Shown here: positions 13,809 through 23,682 of the stretch, piece by piece
Numbering within the stretch: the first letter of the stretch is position 1
How the letters are laid out: each line of letters opens with the position of its first letter
From: Oncomelania hupensis
Taxonomy: Eukaryota; Mollusca; Gastropoda; Littorinimorpha; Pomatiopsidae
NCBI GenBank assembly: GCA_036898135.1
Contig: CM072514.1
Span: forward strand, 85,455,581-85,519,580
DNA: 64,000 nt
Direction of reading: 5' to 3'
Program-made: the position numbers and the translations under genes
Notes under the pieces: generated by a model
Seen by the model: only the letters and a program-made list of their open reading frames with translations
What the model was told of the DNA's origin: nothing
Database searches by the model: none

Positions 13809-16800
13809 TATTAATAATAATGATAATAATAATTATAAGATGTCTTTTCCTTAAACATATTCAAAAACCCATGTGGTACAATGCAATAGAAAACATTGCA
13901 ATTCAGTACAAGTTTATCTTACAAGGAGCAATCACAATGGTATGTCTAGCATCACCTTTTCTCAACTCAACATTTATTCTTTTGAGTGGTGGTAGAGAAT
14001 GGGAGAGAGAGAGAGAGAGAGAACAAGACAATGTATTACCAGGTTCAACCTTTTTTTAAGGGTAAGAACATTTGTATTCTCTGCATCTCTGTGTGAATGT
14101 TGGCAGATGCCGGAGATGACTCAGCTCCTGATGTCGGCCGAATCGTTCGACTGGGTGGGTCTGTCAGTGGATTCGTTCCGCACGGCGTCGTTCTGGTTCA
14201 TGGAGGTCTGCCAGGCGCAGTGGGTTTTGGCCCAGCGGTCCTCAGCACCTGCTCTAGGATTTAGGTATACACAAACAACCGGCAGTTTTTTGACTCACAT
14301 GCAAAGTAATGTGGTGTGAGTCAAAATACTCACACCCCCCTCCTCCACCTCTCATCCTCCCCTTCCCCATCCCCCCCCACCCAAAAAAAAAAAAATTTAA
14401 ATCCCCAAACAATTTCCAGATTTTTGCAAATCTATGCGAGATGAGTCCAAAATAGTAAAAAAAAAATTTATATTTAAAAAAAAAAAGTCCCGAAATATTT
14501 CCTATTGTCTGATTTATTTTGTTCACATCCTCCTTATGCGCACCAAGCATTCATTTTGGATGGATACATGTGTGGTACAAGTGGACATCCTCATCGTAGA
14601 GCATTGTGTTTGCCGGATTCTGCTCAAAGAATGTCAAGGGCTGGAGTGGCAGCAGTTGGAATTTTTATATTCTTTTTTTTTGTTTTAGTTGCAAGTGTCG
14701 GCAGAGTGCTTTGAGCTCCCTGTGTGGTGAATGGTGCTATACAAAAGCCTTTAATTATTATTATTATTATTTTTATTTTTTTAACATTATGTTTTTTTTA
14801 CTAATGTGGGTTTTATCCGTGATTAGCTTATTACTTTCCATAATAACAAAACTAGTACAAGGGGTTTGTATAGCATAGTGTAATGGTGGGTAATTGTCCA
14901 AGCCAACTGCTAAAACTTTGACTTATAGGCGTACCTTCCTTGTTGTGCAAACAAACCACTGTGCCTACTTGACACTTATAGCCATGCTATTTTTAGAATC
15001 AGTCTTGATGCTATGAATATGCACATAGAGGAATGAATTTATCAATTTCTATCAAAACCGTACTTTTTGAAAGAAATTATTTTGGGGTCGAAAACTCTTC
15101 ATGTCTTCCCAATGGCCTTACTGGCTGCAGGATGATGATGTTGATGATGATTAAGATGATGACAATTATAAAGATGATGATGATTTGTTTTGTCTTGGCT
15201 TTATCTTATATTTTTCCAAGTGAGGCAATACTCAAGTGGAGCAGTACTCATGAAATGTCTATCTTGGGGAGCTTTCAATGAAACAAAGTTTTCATGCTTG
15301 GCATTTCAGGTTGATGAAGACGGCGGCAGAGTTCACGCCCAACACGGGACAAGTGTGGACCACGGACACCTCTGTCAAGCGTTTGTCCTACGTACACTGC
15401 GTCACGCAGCAGCTTTGCCAGGTCACCTACCTTCCCAGCGCCGACCTCGAGGCCGCCTGCACTGTCCTAGTCAACTTGCTGTCGGAGATCGAGTCTGTGG
15501 AGTCCGCTGGTAAGAGCCACTTTTGATTGTACCTTGTTGTTATGATGATGATGATGAGGAGGAGGAGGAGGATGATGATGATGATAATGATGATGATGAG
15601 GAGGAGGAGGAGGAAGAGGAAGAGGATGATGAGGCTGATGATGATGATGATGATTTTGGTTGATATTTATCCGCCTAATCTCGACTGAGCACTAGATGAT
15701 TACATTTATTAATTTTATATAGCGCTTTTCCAGCTCAAGAGCTGCTCAAGGCGCGGTCCGATACAGGATCTAAATCATAGTGTGATGTGTGCAGATGACA
15801 GTACAATCTTGGTTAAGCGGGGATGGGGACAAATGACCTAGTGCTTGCTGGGTGTATTTTCTGTAGCAGGCACTCATCCGTCTAGGACATGAGCGTCAGG
15901 GTCTCTAAAGTCCGTACGATGGACATAAATATTGAACAACTTTAACTATAAAACAAAATGAAAGAAAACTCGTAATAATGAGAAACAGATGTGTACATGG
16001 AGTGGCCATGTTAAGTAGATGTTATCTTGACTCACATTCCAGGTTTAAACCAATGTAAAGCAGAGAATCTGAGTCAATATAATACCTAAGATATTATCTT
16101 GACTCACATCCTAGGGTTATAGCAAGGTAAAGCACAGAAACTGAGTCAAGATAATATCTTAGATATTATCTCGACTCACATCCTAGGATTATAGCAAAGT
16201 AAAGCATAGAATCTGAGTCAAGATAATACCTACTCAATATAAAATGCGTACACAAACCCAAAGAATGCTAATGTGGACAAAGCAAGACAAAACAACAGGA
16301 TGCAAATGTTGACTTAATCATTGTGCTGTTTTGTGGTGTTGTCCACACCAGCATTGTTGTGGCTCATGTACACATCGGTTTCTCAGTGTTGTAACATTTC
16401 AATGCTAGCAGTCCCCTGTTTTATTCCAGGAAAGCTCATCAACTGTCAGCAGTTAACTCTTAGCGTCCTATAGCGCGGTAATGCGCGCCTCGCCCGTAAT
16501 CCTGAAGCGCGGTAAACCGCGCCTCGTTAGTGCACCTTTTAGTCAGTAAATCACAGGAAATAAGAACTCTCCTGTGCGTGAGAGAAGGTTTAGTCAACTT
16601 CCGGAAAGGTTCCTGTGTGTTTTCCGCTATCGTTTTCGCAAGTTTGACGTGGTTTTGTGAACTTTTTTAACGATTTTGTTTGAGGTTTGAGTTTGCGAAA
16701 TTTTCGGCCATGATGGCAGGGGATAGCTCCGACAGTAATAGTGAGTTTTGTAACCTTATTGATGAGCTTATTGCTGAAAGAGCACAAGGACTTGGTGTAG

Positions 16801-19800
16801 ACAACCAGAGTGAGTTTTCTTGTCTGTGTTGACTGACTGTACACACATTCACATGCAATCCACACTGTCTTGTTGTTGTTTTATTAACATAGTCCGTAAA
16901 ATACCTGTAATTATGAATTAATTACAAGATTCCAAAAGGTAAAAATAGTACTAAAGTCAAAATGGTTCTTTGGGTACATAGAATAACCATTTTGTAAACA
17001 TATCCTAAAATATGAAGTTAATGTGACAATAAATAAATTTTTTGCAATTTTTTCAAATTCATAACCCAATTTATTGCAATAAACTTGAAATCCTTACAGG
17101 ATATAGGCGCAAATGTACAGAAAACCTTATAGGACGCTAAGAGTTAACCTACATGTCAAAACTAATAAAGCGGTGGGCTAAAGCTGCTGCAGTTTGCCAT
17201 TACATTGACATAGATATTTGAAGCACGATACTAATAAATGTTCTTCGAAAATGAATTTGTGACGTTGGCTTGTCTGAGCAATGTTTGATGTTGTTACGGG
17301 AGGCTAAACACGTTTTAGTGTCAAACACAGGTTGGGGTTGTCTCGCCTGAACAAAACGAACTGGAGTTAAATGACAGAATGTTGGATTTTATATTTATTG
17401 TGTTAACGTTATGGGTGTCAGATAGCGCAGTGGTTGGAGCACTCGCTACCGTGTCGCAAGTTAAGCACCGTCCAGTGCGGTTAGCACTTGGATGGGTGAC
17501 TGCAAAACGTGAAGCGACAAATAACAACTCCCCCAGTTGACTCAACTGTGATTGAATACCTACTCTCTTAAGGGTGGGGAAGGTAAAGCAGCGAGGGAGA
17601 GAGATGGGCATCACCCTCATTACGCTGGCCCAAGATAAGTGTGATCTCCAACATCACGCTCCCCTACGGCCACAAGGCTATGAGACTAGCTTTACCTTTT
17701 ACCTTTTTTAACGTTAAATAAATAACAATAAAGATTCATTATTCGTTACTGTTTGTCCTTTGCGTTAGAATTTGTTTGAACTCGTCACACTACCACCTCT
17801 GTAGCTCAGTGGGATGGCCTGCCACACTGACGGCCCACATTTCCAATCCGGTGTTGAGCAAGATAAAAGTGGTCATGTTTCATTGGCCATCTGAGTTATA
17901 TGGTTGAATGTTGACGTAGGTCCCAACCCTGAGTTGGTTATTCTGTCTACTGTAACGCCAATGGTGGGTATCGATGTTAAACTTCAATGTTCATTGGTAC
18001 CCCCGTTGGGTGCCGGGGGTTTCAGTATAAATAGTATCCCCACTTTCTGGAAATTTAGTGCTTTAAATTCCCACTGTCGCTGTCTTTCTCATTTGCTCTT
18101 TTTCATTCCTGCTCTTTTCTATCAATCTGCTATACTATCGTCTTCTTAGCTAGACCAGTCTCCTACCCTTTTTCTTGAAAACTCTTCCGGGACAAGACTC
18201 CTTGTTTGTGTATGAGGTCTGTTGGATCAGCTTGGGAATATTGGACGCTTTCTGCCGGGTGGTCACTAGGGCTTCCTATGATGTTATTATTTAGCAATGT
18301 AGGCATTTTATATGTATGTGTTTTGTTGATAATTTATAATGATGTTTGTATTCTATTTTGTTTTTGTAAACGGGGGTTCGATAAGTTGGGGTGAAGCCTC
18401 AGCTGTCCCCTGCGTGGGATGTCTTTATTGTAAAGTGACTGGCTGGTGGAGAGCTTTCGGTTTTACCACTAGGGTTGTTTCAGCAGATCTTTGATGCGGA
18501 TCGGGGGTTGTCCGGTCCTGATTTGGCTCGGAAGAGTCCGCTGGACCTAAAGCAATAATAATGTAATGTAATGTAATGTTCATTGGTTTGTTCCAGCTTC
18601 CAGAATACATCATGGGTGTTGTTTCCTTTTTTTAAATCTGCTTTGTGTGTTATTTCAGCGACATCAAACCAAGGGTGGGGTGTAAACGTTTACCTGAAAT
18701 GTTCATTCCAACAAGAACAATCCTAGACTTGATGAAAGAAGAGCAAAGCCATTTTGAATAACTACAGCAACTGTGACTGACAGACGCACATGGTCACAAT
18801 TGACCTTTTCCTGCTATCGGGCTGCAGCTAAACTTATAGAAGCAGTTTGCCTGAGAGCGACGCTACCACAATCTGAGCATCAAGAATTTGTTGAGGACAT
18901 TCGCCTAAACCTGACAGACCTCTGAAACGCAGCTAGCGTCGGGGCCATCCGTTTAGTTCAAACTAGACCTGTTGTAGTAACAATTTCTAACTGTGTGTCA
19001 TTTCAGTGACAGACATACGCTGTCAAGAAGAAGAGTCGCTAGACTTGATGAAAGAGATTCTGAGCCTCCTGAACAACAGCAACCCTGACGGGCAGTCCCA
19101 AGCCGTCCTGCTGCAGACGCTGCGCCTGTGGCTGATGTCCTCGCCGCACAGCATCCTTCTCACCCCCTGCATCAAGGCTGCCTCACGCTGCCTAGCCTCC
19201 CTGTCCCAGATGGTCCAAGTGATGGAGACGTGCATTCAGGTCTACTTCACAGCGTGTAAGTGGAGGGGTGGAGCGGCCTGGTACAACGGTTGGTTAGGTC
19301 GCTGGTTTTCTATGCTGAAGGTCACGGGTTTGAAGGGGGCAAATGTATGTGAGGTAGGTACCAAACTTTTGGGATCACTGAGGGCTAGTTCCTCTCTCAC
19401 TTCAATAATCAGGGCTTGTCATTTTCTACAGTCCAGCCGATTTCCACTATTGTAAAAAATAATTCTGCTGAGAACAGTATGGCTTTCCGCGGAACAAAAA
19501 AGTTTGACAACGATTTTCCTCAAATGAAATTGTGTTTTGTGCGTGTCCGTAAGTCAAACGGAAACACTGAACTGCGCATGCGCGTGTTGGAATTGTACTG
19601 GTAAAATGGATGTGACGCAGTTGATGATAAAGGGTTGGAAAACTGATGGAGGTGGGAAGGGATAGAAAAAGAAGAGGATGATGAACGACTAGGATAACAT
19701 TTGAGGAAAATCTCAATAAATGGAACAGCTTTTTGTACAGTGTGCCAGTCAGAAATCAAATACGAGTATTAGAGAACTTGCTGTCTAAGGCTGAAAACAG

Positions 19801-22800
19801 CTAAGCAGTCTCATGCAACAGAGGCAAGTGTGTAGCACTCGACCTTCAGCCAATGTTGCTGATGCACGATCTGTGAAGTCAATGTGCATCTTTCAAGCTT
19901 TCAGTCAATGTTGCTGATGCACAATCTGTGAAGCCAGTGTGATGCACCCAGCATTCAGTCAGTGTTGGTAAAGCACCTCACAAACCTGTTTATAGAAACT
20001 GTTGCAGTCACAAACAAACCAATCTCTCCCAAATTCTTCAAACATACCAACTAAACCATTTGCCAGAGAAAACACTGTTTTAAGATTTGGGTTGTGCATC
20101 AGAATGTATGAAAATGTTTTAACTAAATTTGGATTTAATTGGTGAATTGGGACTGTCAGCTGGGCATCAGAGTGTGTTTAAACTTACATTTGTATTTGGA
20201 CTTTGTTGGTGAATAACAGCTGTAAGCTATGCATTGATACAGGTTACTTCAAGAGTTCAGCTGTGTGTAAGCAAGCAAGTCTTTCCTTCACTATGTTATG
20301 TTTTTGGGTCATCAAAATACACGATTCAAATGCAACAATTCTTATTCAGCTGGAAAACGGGGTGTGTAAGGGCCGGGGTTGCATTCCCTTGCATTTTCTT
20401 CCAGTGCCCTAGGCGGTCCCTGGACCCTGGCCAATTTCCTCTTTTTTAACTCCAGACCATTACAAGCCCTGATTTTGATGGTATTGGATGCAGTCAATCT
20501 AAAGCATTTGAGAAATGAAAATTGGATTTTGTTTTCCGTCTTTTAACCCGTGTCTTACCTTGAAGGCCTACCAAATATGAATTCTCCATTGTGGGTAATA
20601 AAGTTGACTCGACTTGAAAAGTGCAGCGTGTGATCCAAGGTTAGTGTTAGAACTATACTTGAGATGTTTGGCTATTTGAGGGTGAATATTTTTATTCTTA
20701 TTTATTTATTTATTTTATTTATAGAATTTTTTTTAAAAGTTAAAACATCCTATTTTACTTTATTTTATATTTAGTTTTATTTTGGGCGGGGGTGGAGGGA
20801 GAGAGGGGGAGATGACTCTTTATGGCTGAACCGATGATGCGATTGTAAGGGAGTTGGTATGTGTGGTTATATTACTTCCCACTCCCGCCCTCTCCCTACC
20901 GAACACTAGGTTTTGGTGATGTTGGTGAATACGGTTCAGAGATATCTTTTAAATATAATTATTCTTTATAATTGATATAAATTTCTAATTGGTACACTAT
21001 TCTTTTTAATGAACTCGATTCACTTTCTTTACTATATATATGCTTAGACTGTTTTGTTTTGTACAGTCCTTGGGTTTTACTGATAAAGGTTTTAGTGTAA
21101 TAAACCGAAAATTTTAACGCCTAATACCCAGGTGTTGTTGTTGGTTTTATTATCATAAACTCACTGTGTGAACCAAGGTTAGTGTTCCATAAACTCACTG
21201 TGTGTGAGCCAAGGTTAGTGTTCCATGAACTCACTGTGTGTAATCCTAGGTTAGTGTTCCATAAACTCACTGTGTGCAATCATAGGTTAGTGTTCCATAA
21301 ACTCACTGTGTGCAATCCTAGGTTAGTGTTCCATAAACTCACTGTGTGTAATCCTAGGTTAGTGTTCCATAAACTCACTGTGTGTAATCCTAGGTTAGTG
21401 CTACATAAACTCACTGTGTGTAATCCTAGGTTAGTGTTCCATAAACTCACTGTGTGTAATCCTAGGTTAGTTTTCCATAAACTTACTGTGTGTTATCCTA
21501 GGTTAGTGTTCCATAAACTCACTGTGTGTAATCCTAGGTTAGTGTTCTATAAACTCACTGTGAGAACCGAGTGGTAAAGTTAGCTGATTTTGAAGTGGCT
21601 GTGATAGTTGCTAAAAATGTTTTCTTTTTTCTTCATTCGACCAAGAAAGAGTTTCAAAACAATATACACTTGTGGGTTTAGAAGAGGAAGAGCTATTCAC
21701 CTCTGCACAGCTGTTTGGGGAGCCAGGCAATGCTCCTTAAGGCAGCAAGTGTGCAACTTGGGCTCCTCCAGTTAGACCTTGTATCAGCCAGGGCCTTGAT
21801 CAGCTCTTGAACAGGAAAAGGGCAATATGAGAACAATAATTTAAATAAATAGATATGTTAACCTTGTTTCCAACAACTGAGTAATTCTTGCCTCTGGTCA
21901 CTTCATCTACCCACAGTCACACAGGACAAGGCAGCCTCTACGCCTATTCCGGAAGTCTGCGGCTGGAGCCACATCCTGGCCGTCTTTCAGGTGCCGGAGT
22001 TGAACGTGGATCTGTACATCCAGGAGGCGGTGGCCACGGGGTCCTACCTGCTGCTGTACGCCTTTCTCTTGCATCGCCGACCTCTGTGTCAGACCAGCAG
22101 CGACGAGATTAAGATGATAGAGGACATTCTGAACTGGACTGCTAAGGCCCAGCCAACGTGAGTACACACCCTGGCGTGCTGTAGCGTTATCATCAGTTTG
22201 ATTTTTACTGGAGGTTCAACATTAATTCCCGTGATGGGCAATACAGGTTTTTTGAATAGACCTTTTACATTGTTAATGTATATGGCTTTAAACTGTGATT
22301 CTGCGCCTTTTGTAATGCCTTGTGGGGTAACACAGATGTGTTGTGTTGTATTGTGTTTTGCTGCTATCGGACAGTTAGCAAGGTTATAGAAGCAGTCAAC
22401 CCAAAAGCGATGCTGACCCCTGTCTTGGGTGTCTGAGTTTGTTGAGGGCATGCGACTGCACACAACCTGCGCTTGATAGTTCTCTCACACTCAGATAGCG
22501 TCAAGCCACTGTTCAGTGCAAACTGGCCTATTGTTATTGAGGTCCTATGGAGGGCCTTCGAAATCAAGCAAATTCACTAAAGTAATCTTTTATGTCTCTC
22601 TGACCCTGACCTGTACAATAACTGATACTGAAATTTGAATGTGAAGATGCGGTGTCTAAAGGTCATCATTCACAGCCTTGGCTGCTGCACTGAGCATGCT
22701 GTGGTAGCATGAATATATAAAGAAGACAGAATGTATTCAGCCAAATGACAACATGCATTGCAGATGGAAATTGCTGCGATGTTGATAGACAGTCACACAC

Positions 22801-23645
22801 ACATACACGCCCCTCACAACGCCTTTTAAGACTTCAGTTAAAAGATCTTGCAGATACGGTTGCCACATGAATTGCAATATATATCAAACCCCTACCCTTA
22901 TTATTTTACAATAATATTTTTATTTTCAATAGCTTAAATAAGGTTCTTTGTTTTGATTTTGCTTGAAAGTGTTTAAAAAATTAATTGCATGTGAATACCC
23001 AGTCATTGTCCAAAGACTTAGGGGAGGTGCCTGGTGTGGCTTTTTACAGGCGCTCAGTATAATATTAATAATAATAATTATTATAATTATAATAATAATC
23101 TAATTTGTATAGCGCATAACCAAACTTGCAGTTTGCTCCGAGCTCTTTCACATGCTTTTACGCCACAAAAAAAAAAAAGAAGATAAAATTGTAGTAGTAG
23201 TGTTTTGTCATTGATGTGTAAATTTTTATTGCATTAATATGTTTTATTTTTTTCAGAGTTGTTTACATTCATTTATTTTTTTCTCTTGAAAGTTTTTCCT
23301 AAAAATTAATCGTTTGTTAATAGCCAGTGAGGTGGGTAACTTTTGTATAGAAGGATTTTGCTTGATTTGACCACATTTCAGTGCTGAGGACGAAGCCAAG
23401 CTGCTGCTTTGGTGGATGGAGTTTAGCCATCTGTGGTTACGACAGTTGGATTCGGGCATGTCGCAACTGACCTGCATCACCCTAATACAGAAACTGGTGG
23501 CTGTGCTTCGTCAGCTGGGTGAGGATCGATCCAGCGCAGGATTCCTCGGTGTGCTTGGGCTTGGCCGCCGCTCACAGCTCTCTCTCAGGTATGTGGACAA
23601 ATTATCAGTGATGTGATGATAATAATAATTGTTATTATTATTGTT

Positions 23646-23682
<37 letters not shown>

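Noticed and set aside
21182..21577. 131-codon [12 protein letters not shown] repeat frame
   Set aside because: 36-bp minisatellite inside an EPG5 intron; no splice or start context.
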